Positions 31,519 to 40,159 of a stretch of 64,000 nucleotides of DNA are shown here, one piece after another. Origin of the DNA: Mucilaginibacter polytrichastri (GTDB taxonomy: Bacteria; Bacteroidota; Bacteroidia; Sphingobacteriales; Sphingobacteriaceae); contig NZ_MPPL01000001.1 in NCBI RefSeq assembly GCF_001911425.1, positions 5,427,625 to 5,491,624 of the forward strand. The letters are read 5' to 3'. A program made the position numbers and the translations under genes. The notes below the pieces were generated by a model, which worked only from the letters and a program-made list of their open reading frames with translations, made no database searches and was not told the origin of the DNA. The stretch's first letter is position 1, and every line of letters starts with the position of its first letter.

Positions 31519-32454
31519 ATGACTATCGTTCAGCTTGAATATATTGTAGCCGTTGATACCTACCGCAGCTTTGTGGCAGCGGCCGAAAAATGCTTTGTTA
31601 CCCAGCCCACGCTTAGTATGCAGGTGCAAAAGCTGGAAGATACACTGGGTGTAAAACTTTTTGACCGCAGCAAGCAACCCGTTGTACCTACCGAAATTGG
31701 CTGCGATATTATAGCCCAGGCACGCATCCTGCTATCAGAAAATCAAAAAATTAAGGAGATAATTACCGACCGCCAGAAAGACCTTGCCGGCGAACTGCGC
31801 ATTGGTATTATACCTACCGTTGCGCCTTATATACTACCCAAAATAATTACCCAGTTTATCAGCAAATACCCGCAGGTAAAACTAGTGGTGTGGGAGCAAA
31901 CCACAGATCAGATCATTCAGCAAATAAAATTGGGGATGATAGATTGCGGCATCCTGTCTACCCCATTACATGAACCACAGCTTACCGAAACACCCCTCTT
32001 TTACGAAAACTTTGTAGCCTATGTAGCCAAAAACAGCATCCTGGCCAAAAAGAAAAACATCAACCCGGATGATATTAACATGGACGAGCTGTGGATACTG
32101 AACGAAGGCCATTGCATGCGCGACCAGGTATTAAACATTTGCCAGCGCCGCAAAAGCAGCAAAGGATTTCAGCACTTTGAGTACAATACCGGCAGTATAG
32201 AAACCCTGAAACGGATGGTTGACCAGAACAATGGTACCACCATTTTGCCGGAACTGGCATTGGCAGATTTGACCGAAAAACAGATGGATAAGGTGCGCTA
32301 TTTTAAATCGCCGGAGCCTGCAAGGGAGATTAGTATAGTAACCCAGAAAAACTTTATTAAGCGCCGTATGATAGAGGCGCTCAAAGCCGAAATACTTGAT
32401 TTTGTTCCTAAACGCATGAAAAATAGAAAGAAAAAGGAGGTGATTGAAATATAG
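31519..32454 (+). CDS. oxyR: LysR-family hydrogen peroxide sensor OxyR
   Basis: Peroxide-responsive transcription activator, 311 residues. N-terminal LysR winged HTH (about 1-60) with VAAAEKCFVTQPTLSMQVQKLE; C-terminal sensing domain with the two redox cysteines at C199 and C208 (GHCMRDQVLNIC), the same numbers and spacing as E. coli OxyR. The ATG at 31519 is chosen because MTIVQLEYIVAVD is the family start and the upstream TTG at 31498 lies in the promoter box. The next gene in the same direction is a siderophore receptor, but it has its own promoter with a different operator, so OxyR control of it is only a possibility. Confidence 0.95.
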   Translation: MTIVQLEYIVAVDTYRSFVAAAEKCFVTQPTLSMQVQKLEDTLGVKLFDRSKQPVVPTEIGCDIIAQARILLSENQKIKEIITDRQKDLAGELRIGIIPTVAPYILPKIITQFISKYPQVKLVVWEQTTDQIIQQIKLGMIDCGILSTPLHEPQLTETPLFYENFVAYVAKNSILAKKKNINPDDINMDELWILNEGHCMRDQVLNICQRRKSSKGFQHFEYNTGSIETLKRMVDQNNGTTILPELALADLTEKQMDKVRYFKSPEPAREISIVTQKNFIKRRMIEALKAEILDFVPKRMKNRKKKEVIEI

Positions 32455-32467
32455 CTATTTATAATCT

Positions 32468-32538
32468 GTCTAAATAATTTTGGATTTTTAGACAGGTAAG
32501 TATACATTTGCGCTTTATTTATAATTAATCTAAATAAT
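32468..32538 (+). promoter_or_regulatory. Promoter and iron-box candidates of the first TonB receptor gene
   Basis: TTG (32480-32482), 20-bp spacer and TACATTTG (32503-32510) form a consensus promoter. GTCTAAAT (32468-32475) and TTTTTAGAC (32485-32493) flank the -33 element in inverted orientation, and TTTATAATTAATCTAAAT (32518-32535) covers the leader up to the ATG. The last element matches the boxes at 37660 and 37720 with one change. A DtxR- or Fur-type regulator is the probable reader. Confidence 0.65.
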
Positions 32539-34896
32539 ATGCGTAAATTTTTACAACTTCTCACAGTTATATTTTTATCCGTATCTACAGCTTTTGCCCA
32601 GAGCGGCACAATAAGGGGAACCGTAACCACTTCAGACGGGCACCCTGCAGAAGCAGTATCGGTAGGGATCAAAAATTCGAGTATGGGGACTATCACCAAC
32701 GAGTCTGGACGTTTTCAACTTAATGGCGTTAAAGCAGGTACTTATACACTGCGTGTCTCGGCAGTTGGTTTACAAACCGAAGAGCAATCGGTAACAGTTA
32801 CCAGGGGTAGCGTTACTGTAAACTTTATGCTGAAAGAAAGTGCCAGCAATTTGCAGGAAGTTTCTATATCGGGCAGAAAGCAAAAATACAAGGTTGATGA
32901 GCCATCAAACAGCCTGCGCTTAAACGAGCCGCTGGTGCAAATACCACAAAATATCCAGGTGGTTACGGCAGATCAGATTAAGGATCAGCAAATTTATAAC
33001 ATGCTCGAAGGCGCATCGCGCAATGTGAGCGGCTTAACCATGCAGGAGCACTGGGGTAACTACGCCCGTGTTAATGCCCGTGGCGACAGGCTGGCGCCTT
33101 TTAGAAACGGTGTAAACCTGGAAGCCGACTGGGGCCCGTTAAATGAAGATATGGCTTTTGTTGACCGGATTGAATTTGTAAAAGGGCCGGCGGGCTTTAT
33201 GCTGGCTAACGGCAACCCATCTGGTTTTTATAATGTGGTAACCAAAAAACCTACAGGTGTAAACCGCCAATCATTTGATTTTAGTGTAGGCAGTTATAAT
33301 AACTATCGTGCAACTGCCGATTTTGATGGCACCTTAACCAAAGATGGCAAACTGCAATACCGGTTAAACCTGATGGGACAGATGGCGCAAGACTGGCGGC
33401 CTTATGACTTTACAAACCACTATGGTATTGCCCCGGTATTACGTTATAAATTTGATGACAAAAACACGCTGACGGCAGAGTATACTTACCAGTTTCAGCG
33501 GATGAATGCTTTTGGTACAGCATACCTGTTCTCTACCAAAGGCTATGCTTCTTTACCGCGTAGTTTTACCGATGCGCCATCAAATAGCCCGGCAACTAAC
33601 ATTTATGACCAAAGCGCTTTCTTAAACTACGAGCATAAATTTAGCGATAAGTGGAAATTTACCGCACAGGGCTCATATTTCAACTATAAACAAAACGGCT
33701 ATAGCTATTGGATTAATAGCATCAAAGATAATGGCGATGTAGCCCGTAACCTGGGGTTATGGGATGCCAGCAACCGTATTAAAAACCTGCAGGCTTATGT
33801 AAATGGTGAAATACAAACAGGCGCTATTAAACACCGCATTTTGGGCGGTGCCGACCTGGGCGATAAATATTACATTGCCGATTATAATCAATCTGCTTCA
33901 TTAGACCCGGTTACACCGTTCAATATTTTTAATCCAAACAATGGCCCGGTAACCCTGCCTGTCTTTAACACGTCAGACCCACTTAGCGCACGTGGGGCCG
34001 GTACTGCTACTTCACAAAAATACCAATCAGTTTATGTGCAGGACGAAGTCGGCTTTTTTGACCAGAAACTGCGCTTAACTTTAGCCGGCAGGTTTACCCA
34101 CGCAACCGTGGTTGACCCTTATGCAGGCACTTCTGCAAGCAGGAAAGTAACGCCACGTATTGGCATCAGCTATTCGCTTGATCCTAATACAGCTTTATAC
34201 GGCGTGTATGACCAGGCTTTTATCCCGCAAACCGGTAATATTTTTGGTGGTGGTTCTGTTAAACCAATTACAGGGAACAACCTGGAGGGGGGTATTAAAC
34301 GCGATTGGTTTAATGGCAAGTGGAGTACTTCGTTATCTATTTACCGTATCTTAAAAAACAACCAGTTAGTTGCAGATCCCGACAGGCCAAATACGCCTTA
34401 TGTAGTACAATTAGGCCAAACCAAAACCAATGGTGTTGAATTTGATGCCCGTGGCGAAATTATAAACGGACTTAGCTTAATGGCTAACTATGCTTATACC
34501 AACTCGCAAATTTCTGAAGATACCAACCCAGCTAATGTGGGCACACCAGTACCTGGCTTTGCCAAACATGTTACCAACACCTGGTTAACCTATCGTTTTC
34601 AAACCGGCGATTTAAAAGGTTTGGGCTTTTCTGCAGGCTATCAATGGCAGCTAAGCCGTATACCATGGAGCTTGGGTACAGGTACATCAGACTTGCCAAA
34701 CTATTTCCGTTTGGATGCCGGTACATCTTACCAGTGGAAAAAATTCAGCATTACAGTTAATGTAAATAATCTGTTAGATGCGTATCTGTACTCAGGAGGC
34801 CACTCAGATTACCTGAACTCGGAAGGCAAGACAGTTTATAACTGGCAGGCAGAATCGCCAAGAGCTGTAAGAGCGTCTATCGGTTACCGGTTTTAA
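32539..34896 (+). CDS. TonB-dependent siderophore receptor
   Basis: Outer-membrane receptor, 785 residues, of the FhuE/FoxA-like siderophore group. Order: signal peptide ending STAFAQ, carboxypeptidase-regulatory-like domain (about 23-110; GTIRGTVTTSDGHPAEAV), plug (about 125-240; IPQNIQVVTADQIKDQQ, VDRIEFVKGPAGFML, GNPSGFYNVVTKKP) and 22-strand barrel to the C-terminal aromatic residue (ASIGYRF). It would import ferric siderophore with TonB-ExbBD energy. Its promoter resembles that of the second receptor, so both are expected to rise in iron limitation. Confidence 0.94.
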   Translation: MRKFLQLLTVIFLSVSTAFAQSGTIRGTVTTSDGHPAEAVSVGIKNSSMGTITNESGRFQLNGVKAGTYTLRVSAVGLQTEEQSVTVTRGSVTVNFMLKESASNLQEVSISGRKQKYKVDEPSNSLRLNEPLVQIPQNIQVVTADQIKDQQIYNMLEGASRNVSGLTMQEHWGNYARVNARGDRLAPFRNGVNLEADWGPLNEDMAFVDRIEFVKGPAGFMLANGNPSGFYNVVTKKPTGVNRQSFDFSVGSYNNYRATADFDGTLTKDGKLQYRLNLMGQMAQDWRPYDFTNHYGIAPVLRYKFDDKNTLTAEYTYQFQRMNAFGTAYLFSTKGYASLPRSFTDAPSNSPATNIYDQSAFLNYEHKFSDKWKFTAQGSYFNYKQNGYSYWINSIKDNGDVARNLGLWDASNRIKNLQAYVNGEIQTGAIKHRILGGADLGDKYYIADYNQSASLDPVTPFNIFNPNNGPVTLPVFNTSDPLSARGAGTATSQKYQSVYVQDEVGFFDQKLRLTLAGRFTHATVVDPYAGTSASRKVTPRIGISYSLDPNTALYGVYDQAFIPQTGNIFGGGSVKPITGNNLEGGIKRDWFNGKWSTSLSIYRILKNNQLVADPDRPNTPYVVQLGQTKTNGVEFDARGEIINGLSLMANYAYTNSQISEDTNPANVGTPVPGFAKHVTNTWLTYRFQTGDLKGLGFSAGYQWQLSRIPWSLGTGTSDLPNYFRLDAGTSYQWKKFSITVNVNNLLDAYLYSGGHSDYLNSEGKTVYNWQAESPRAVRASIGYRF

Positions 34897-34933
34897 GAAA
34901 TAACTCAACTATTACCATTTTACCAAACATCAG

Positions 34934-34985
34934 GGCTTTCTAGAAAATTAATCATCAAACTTTTAATTTTTTAGAAAGCCTTTCT
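34934..34985. terminator. Long hairpin terminator between the receptor and the serine hydrolase
   Basis: GGCTTTCTA-GAAAATTAA pairs with its complement ending TAGAAAGCC (34934-34952 with 34962-34980), with T-rich flanks; it can serve both convergent genes. Confidence 0.7.
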
Positions 34986-35059
34986 ACTGATTTTTCAACC
35001 AATCGGTGTAATAGTGCTTATAGCTATCGGTCTGCGTTCTGAAGAAATTGAATGGCCAT

Positions 35060-36184
35060 TTAAAATACGTTATCGTATAAGGTATCTATTATGTTTCGCC
35101 AATCTTTTCCATTAACAATATCTCCGTTGCAGATAAATATCAGTCCCTTTTTACTTTTGGGATCATAAGAAATAAAAGAGGAAACTCCGTTAGCCTTACC
35201 GGTATGCATATACAGAATTGCCCCTTTGTTTGTTGCATACTGAAACCAGGTATAAAAACCAAGATTGAAGTCGTTGGGTGTTAGCGTTTGTATAGCGGTG
35301 CTGTCTAATACTTGTTTATTTTTCCATTTTCCTTGCATTGTCCATGCGATTAAAAAATGAGAAAACTCAGTTACCTTAGTATGCAAGGTTCCTGCGGGGT
35401 AATCCGGAAATCCGCCAAATCCCCAAGGTTGATATCTTTGCAATGAATCAGAATAACTGTAGGGTATCGCAACATTCTCTGCATTTACTTCATGTAAAAA
35501 CCAGCCGCTGTTGGTCATACCCAAAGGTTTAAAAAGGGCACTTCTACAATATTCATTAAAAGGCTTACCTGTAATGCGCTCGGCCAAGTATCCCAGTAAA
35601 GCAACACCCATGTTCGAATATTCGGCTTGCGTACCAGGAGGGTAATGATGGAAATTTTTGTTTTTATCGTAATGCTTCCCGTTGATGTTAAAATATCCTT
35701 TAATAAAATTTTTTAACGAAATGTCCGGGTCGCCATGGTTGCTTTCCCAAAACTGGCTCAGGTAATCTAAATTATCATCAATGGAGGAGCGATGCCGCAA
35801 CAACTGTGCGAATGTTATGGCAGTAGCCGGATAGCGGGGGTTGACGATCTTGAAATCCAGGTACCGGTTAATATCATCATCCAGCCTTAATTTACCTGCC
35901 GCATACAATTGCATAATGGCTGCTGCCGTTATTGTTTTAGAGGTAGAAGCAGCTTCAAATATAGTTTGGCTGGTTACTGGTATTTTCTTTTCCAGATTTT
36001 GATAGCCATAGTACCCCGTCCAGGTAATCTTCCCATCTTTGATAGCAATAGCTTCAAAGCCTGGGATATGCAGTTTCTGCATCTGGCTGTTGATAAATGA
36101 ATCAACAATAGGCTTTTGAGCATACGCAGATAAGGCTAAAAGCGAGTTTAAGATCAGTATAAGAGCACCTGTTTTTTTACACAT
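35060..36184 (-). CDS. Serine hydrolase, beta-lactamase/DD-peptidase class C fold
   Basis: Exported penicillin-binding-protein-like serine hydrolase, 374 residues. A signal peptide ends SAYAQ. The nucleophile motif is S80-T-S-K83 and the second motif Y-S-N lies in AEYSNMGVAL; the third, K/H-T-G-like motif is HTGKANG. These three place it in the class C beta-lactamase/esterase EstB/ D-aminopeptidase fold, but real beta-lactamase activity cannot be read from sequence. It lacks the C-terminal DUF3471 domain seen in the 50.5-kb paralogue. Single gene, 147 bp from the VOC gene. Confidence 0.88.
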   Translation of the reverse strand: MCKKTGALILILNSLLALSAYAQKPIVDSFINSQMQKLHIPGFEAIAIKDGKITWTGYYGYQNLEKKIPVTSQTIFEAASTSKTITAAAIMQLYAAGKLRLDDDINRYLDFKIVNPRYPATAITFAQLLRHRSSIDDNLDYLSQFWESNHGDPDISLKNFIKGYFNINGKHYDKNKNFHHYPPGTQAEYSNMGVALLGYLAERITGKPFNEYCRSALFKPLGMTNSGWFLHEVNAENVAIPYSYSDSLQRYQPWGFGGFPDYPAGTLHTKVTEFSHFLIAWTMQGKWKNKQVLDSTAIQTLTPNDFNLGFYTWFQYATNKGAILYMHTGKANGVSSFISYDPKSKKGLIFICNGDIVNGKDWRNIIDTLYDNVF

Positions 36185-36331
36185 TGTATTATTATTTATG
36201 GCGGTTATAATTCTTGTGGTAGCTTCTTCATGGCACGGTCAGCAAAATGCCGTCCGTTAATCTAAATGCAGATATGGGTCTTGTACCCGGGCCTGCTGCA
36301 TGGTGTAATTGCCCTTTAAATTTTGAATAGT

Positions 36332-36805
36332 TTATCGATGGCTTGTTTTTACCTCCAGTAAAACCAAGTGATTACCGTAAAGATCGGTAAACTGTACTTG
36401 CCGGCCCCAGCCAGTTGCTGCAGGTTTACTGATAAAGTTTATACCCTTATCCTGGTATTGCTGGTAAAGCTGGTCAAAATGATCTGTTTCCAAAACCAGT
36501 AAGGTACGGGTGCCTGCTTGGTTCCCTACCATATCTATATCTGCCTGTGTGGCGGCCTTAACTAGCACCATTGCCATTTCTTTTTGCCCCGGTGGCGCAA
36601 TAGTTAACCAACGCTGATTACCAAACTGGCTGTCTGCTATTTTAACAAAACCCAGTTTAGTGGTGTAAAACTGCAAGGCTTCATCATAATCTTTTATTAA
36701 CAGGCTCACCTGGGCAATTTTTAGCGGCCCTGTAACTGGTTGTTGAGCGTAAGCACCCACTGCAAACGCTAATACGAGAACTAATTGTGTGATAAGTTTT
36801 TTCAT
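36332..36805 (-). CDS. VOC (glyoxalase/bleomycin-resistance) superfamily protein with signal peptide
   Basis: Protein of 157 residues with a cleavable signal peptide (LVLVLAFAVGAYAQ) and one VOC domain made of two beta-alpha-beta3 modules: KIAQVSLLIKDYDEALQFY (quoted in part) and a C-terminal QVQFTDLYGNHLVLLEV with a probable metal-binding Glu. VOC proteins include glyoxalase I and dioxygenases; the export signal is unusual for the superfamily. The gene overlaps the ArsR gene by 4 bp and is last in the SRPBCC-ArsR-VOC operon. Confidence 0.85.
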   Translation of the reverse strand: MKKLITQLVLVLAFAVGAYAQQPVTGPLKIAQVSLLIKDYDEALQFYTTKLGFVKIADSQFGNQRWLTIAPPGQKEMAMVLVKAATQADIDMVGNQAGTRTLLVLETDHFDQLYQQYQDKGINFISKPAATGWGRQVQFTDLYGNHLVLLEVKTSHR

Positions 36806-37119
36806 AAGTCTTTATTTAAATAGTTTTCCAGGTTATTGAATTTTTCATTCCAGAAGGCATCATAAAATTTAATCCAGTCATACAATTCTAAAAAGCCTTG
36901 TTGTTGTAATTCGCAAAGGCGTTCCCGTCCCTGGTCTGTAACCGTAACCAGGTTGTTTTCTTCCAGCACTTTAATATGCTTGGAGATAGCGGGGCGGCTC
37001 ACCTCAAACTGCTCGGCAAGGGCGCTTACGCTTAATATCCCTGCCGATAGCAGCATCAGGATCTTTCGCCTGTTAGGGTCGGCAAGTGCACCAAAAATGT
37101 CTGTATTCTTTTTTTTCAT
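36802..37119 (-). CDS. ArsR-family winged-helix repressor
   Basis: Regulator of 105 residues with the ArsR/SmtB fold: ALADPNRRKILMLLSAGILSVSALAEQF in outline (quoted in part: DPNRRKILMLL), then VSRPAISKHIKVLEENNLV as recognition helix and wing. No metal-binding Cys motif (ELCVCDL) is present, as in the ArsR proteins linked to AHSA1/SRPBCC partners, where sensing is indirect. It overlaps both neighbours by 4 bp and probably represses this operon through the paired sites at 37538-37579. Confidence 0.92.
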   Translation of the reverse strand: MKKKNTDIFGALADPNRRKILMLLSAGILSVSALAEQFEVSRPAISKHIKVLEENNLVTVTDQGRERLCELQQQGFLELYDWIKFYDAFWNEKFNNLENYLNKDL

Positions 37120-37532
37120 CGTATTAGCTTCAGCCGTTGGTCAAACAGCTTGTAAATATTTTTTTTCCAGCCGCGGCCCAGCAAAAAGCTTATAGCTACG
37201 GGCGCAAGTCCCTCAAAACCGGTATGCTCAAAAAGTAAATGAGTTTCGCCATTTAGTGCGGTAAGCGTCCAGGATACCATTGAATTTTTGATTGGTCCGC
37301 CTGTCCAGGAATAAACCAGTTTCTCATTAACTACAACCTCAAGCACCACGCAATAAACAATACCGTCAAAACCGGGGCCGGGCTTAGTTTTAAAGGTAAA
37401 CTTGTGCCCAACAACCGGTAGCAGATCATTCGGCATCAGCCACTCAGACAGGATCTTGCTATCAGCAATTAATTTCCACAACTTTTCCGGCGGGTGTGGA
37501 TAGGTTTTTTCGTAACGAATGCTTCTTTTCAT
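37116..37532 (-). CDS. SRPBCC (AHSA1-like) domain protein
   Basis: Cytosolic START/Bet v 1-like domain protein of 138 residues. RYEKTYPHPPEKLWKLIADSKILSEWLMP (quoted in part: PHPPEKLWKLIADS) and TLTALNGETHLLFEHTGFEGL are typical of the AHSA1 group (COG3832). Such proteins are very often encoded with an ArsR regulator, as here. They have a ligand cavity, but the ligand is not known. First gene of the three-gene operon; the ATG is five bases from the nearest operator. Confidence 0.9.
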   Translation of the reverse strand: MKRSIRYEKTYPHPPEKLWKLIADSKILSEWLMPNDLLPVVGHKFTFKTKPGPGFDGIVYCVVLEVVVNEKLVYSWTGGPIKNSMVSWTLTALNGETHLLFEHTGFEGLAPVAISFLLGRGWKKNIYKLFDQRLKLIR

Positions 37533-37537
37533 AAAGC

Positions 37538-37579
37538 GTAACTATTTGATTACTAATTTAGGCGTAACTATTTAATTAC
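37538..37579 (-). promoter_or_regulatory. Tandem GTAACTATTTRATTAC operator pair of the ArsR operon
   Basis: GTAACTATTTGATTAC (37538-37553) and GTAACTATTTAATTAC (37564-37579) are direct copies with 26-bp spacing. Each has a GTAA/TTAC dyad, close to the sites reported for ArsR-AHSA1 systems (GTAAC...GTTAC). Both lie upstream of the SRPBCC start. Confidence 0.65.
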
Positions 37580-37659
37580 GCAATATTTTTATTAACTATT
37601 TTCTGCAGCATTATTTGACAGTGGTAGCTATGGTTTGCGATTGTATTACGCACAAATTG

Positions 37660-37740
37660 TTTATAATTAGTCTAAATAGCTTTGATAATTAGATTGTATG
37701 GTCTACATTTGCGCCATTCTTTATAATTAGTCTAAATAGC
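37660..37740 (+). promoter_or_regulatory. Promoter and duplicated 21-bp iron-box candidate of the second TonB receptor
   Basis: Promoter: TTG (37682-37684), 19-bp spacer, TACATTTG (37704-37711). The 21-bp sequence beginning TTTATAATTAGTCTAAAT is repeated exactly at 37660-37680 (upstream of -33) and 37720-37740 (downstream of the start site), 60 bp apart. Each copy has the dyad TTAG-N-CTAA with AT-rich arms. Two copies 60 bp apart would allow cooperative binding or looping. Confidence 0.7.
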
Positions 37741-37742
37741 AA

Positions 37743-40157
37743 ATGGTTAAACTATCCAAAAACGATTCTCCTTTTTTAACATATATACTGGCTTTGTTGC
37801 TTTGCTTCAACGCAAATTTCAGCCAGGCGCAAAACGCCAAAGGCACTATAAAAGGTAAAGTACTTAACGCCGAAGGCAAAGCTGCCGATAACGTAACGGT
37901 AAGTTTAAAATCAACCTCTGTAGCAACAGTTACAGGCGAGGATGGTATTTTTTCGCTAAAAGCCCCTGCGGGTACCTACAAATTGGTAATATCTCACGTG
38001 GGTATGCAAACCAAAGAGATTGATGCCGAGATTACTGCCAATAAAACAACTACAGTTAATGATCTTATTATTAACTTAAACAGCAGTGGTTTACAGGAAG
38101 TAAACGTTAATGGTAATAAGGTAAACAGGTTTAAAAGAAAGCAAAGCACAGATGTTGCTAAAATGCCGCTTAACAACCTGGAAAATGCACAATCATATAC
38201 CTCAATAAGCCGCGAGCTATTAACCGAGCAGAATATTTTTACTGCAGACGAAGCCGTTAAAAACGTATCTGGCCTGCAAAAAATGTGGGATGCAACAGGC
38301 CGCGGCGGCGATGGTGGCGCCTATTATACCATGCGTGGTTTTGTGGTGCAAACTCAGTTAAGAAACGGTGTTGCCGGTAATGTTACCAACTCGATAGATG
38401 CCATTAACCTGGATCGTATTGAAGTGATCAGGGGCCCGTCTGCTACCTTGTTCGGTAGCTCATTAACTTCTTACGGCGGTTTAATTAACCGTGTAACCAA
38501 ACAACCATTTGATAACGCAGCAGGCGAAGTTACCTACACAGGTGGCAGCTATGGCTTAAGCCGTGTAAGTGCGGATATTAATACACCTTTAGATGTGCAA
38601 AAGAAAGTGTTGTTTCGTTTAAATACGGCTTACACTAACCAAAATAGTTTCCAGGACAATGGCTTCAGCAAAAATGTGGCTATTGCACCAAGCTTGTTAT
38701 ACAAGGTAAACGACAGGTTAACCATTGAGGCAGAAGCTGAGTTGTTTTACGGCCGTAATGCACTAAACACGATCTTCTTTTTTCCATACGGACAAAATGT
38801 ATCACTACTGGGTGCTAACCGTGCTGATGAGTTAAATATTGATTACAAGCGTTCTTATTTCGATAAAAGCTTGTCACAGCGTACAAGAAGTGCAAACTAT
38901 CTGGGTCAGGTAAATTACAAGATCTCTAAAGAATGGACCTCGCAAACCAACTTAAGCTCTGTAAACAGCTTCTCTAACGGTTACGGTCCATATTTTTACT
39001 TATTGCCAAATCAACAGATCTCACGCGAAGATCAATCAACCCAAAACAGCAAGTCAACCACAACAGAGATTCAGCAGAATTTTAATGGCGACTTTAAAAT
39101 TGGTAAAATGAGAAACCGCGTTGTAATCGGTTTAGATTATCTAAACGTTAACTCAGACCAGCTTTTCCTTGGTGCCGTGTATGATGTTGCCCCATTACAA
39201 AGCAATACTTTTAACTATAATTCGCTTAATACAGGTACGCTGGGTGCCGTTTATGCAGCTGGTGGCACCAGTGCGTACCCTTACATTTATAAATCAAGCA
39301 CCTACAGCTCTTATGTGTCTGACGTGCTAAATATCACCGATCGCTTAATTGCTTCTGCCGCCTTACGGGTAGACAGGTTTGTTTTCGATGGTAATAAAGA
39401 TGCCAATACAGGTGTTAAATCGGGCGCATATAAGCAAACTGCTTTCTCTCCAAAATTTGGTTTAATATACCAGGTGGTAAAAGATCACGTATCGTTATTT
39501 AGCAACTATCAAAATGGGTTCACTAACAAGCCAGGTACAGACTTTGCCGGTAACGGATTTAAACCAGAGCACGCCAACCAAATAGAAGGTGGTGTTAAAC
39601 TCGATGTATTTGATGGTAAATTAAGCAGTACAATTAGCTACTACAACATTAAAGTACAGGATATATTACGTACAGATATAGCACACCCGCTATTCTCTAT
39701 ACAAAACGGCACACAGGTAAGCAAAGGCTTTGAGGCCGAAGTTATTGCCAACCCGATATTGGGTGTAAACGTTGTTGCAGGATTTGCCTACAACGATTCT
39801 AAATACCAGAACGCTGATGCAGATGTTGTGGGCCTTCGCCCGGCTACTGCAGGCTCGCCTTATACAGCTAACTTATGGGTAAGCTACCGTTTTCAGGAGC
39901 CTAAGATCAAAGGTTTAGGTGTGGGCTTTGGCGGTAACTACGCAAGTGACAATAAAGTTGTTAACAGTATAAGCCAGGGTGTATTTGTGTTGCCACATTA
40001 CACTATCCTTAACTCAACTGTGTTTTATGATAAAAGCGTTTACCGTATTGGGTTATCATGTAATAACTTAACCAATAAAGAATACTATACCGGTTATTCA
40101 TCTATTAACCCACAAATGTTAAGACAATATTTAGCAAGTTTTGCATTCCGGTTTTAA
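37743..40157 (+). CDS. TonB-dependent siderophore receptor
   Basis: Outer-membrane receptor of 804 residues. A signal-like segment ends NFSQAQ; a carboxypeptidase-regulatory-like domain follows (about 35-115; GTIKGKVLNAEGKAADNV), then the plug (about 135-250; MRGFVVQTQLRNG, LDRIEVIRGPSATLFGSS) and the barrel, ending YLASFAFRF. It is 2 bp upstream of a PepSY membrane protein, the partner typical of siderophore systems that reduce ferric complexes. Same class as the receptor at 32.5 kb but only distantly similar outside the plug. Confidence 0.94.
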   Translation: MVKLSKNDSPFLTYILALLLCFNANFSQAQNAKGTIKGKVLNAEGKAADNVTVSLKSTSVATVTGEDGIFSLKAPAGTYKLVISHVGMQTKEIDAEITANKTTTVNDLIINLNSSGLQEVNVNGNKVNRFKRKQSTDVAKMPLNNLENAQSYTSISRELLTEQNIFTADEAVKNVSGLQKMWDATGRGGDGGAYYTMRGFVVQTQLRNGVAGNVTNSIDAINLDRIEVIRGPSATLFGSSLTSYGGLINRVTKQPFDNAAGEVTYTGGSYGLSRVSADINTPLDVQKKVLFRLNTAYTNQNSFQDNGFSKNVAIAPSLLYKVNDRLTIEAEAELFYGRNALNTIFFFPYGQNVSLLGANRADELNIDYKRSYFDKSLSQRTRSANYLGQVNYKISKEWTSQTNLSSVNSFSNGYGPYFYLLPNQQISREDQSTQNSKSTTTEIQQNFNGDFKIGKMRNRVVIGLDYLNVNSDQLFLGAVYDVAPLQSNTFNYNSLNTGTLGAVYAAGGTSAYPYIYKSSTYSSYVSDVLNITDRLIASAALRVDRFVFDGNKDANTGVKSGAYKQTAFSPKFGLIYQVVKDHVSLFSNYQNGFTNKPGTDFAGNGFKPEHANQIEGGVKLDVFDGKLSSTISYYNIKVQDILRTDIAHPLFSIQNGTQVSKGFEAEVIANPILGVNVVAGFAYNDSKYQNADADVVGLRPATAGSPYTANLWVSYRFQEPKIKGLGVGFGGNYASDNKVVNSISQGVFVLPHYTILNSTVFYDKSVYRIGLSCNNLTNKEYYTGYSSINPQMLRQYLASFAFRF

Positions 40158-40159
40158 TA

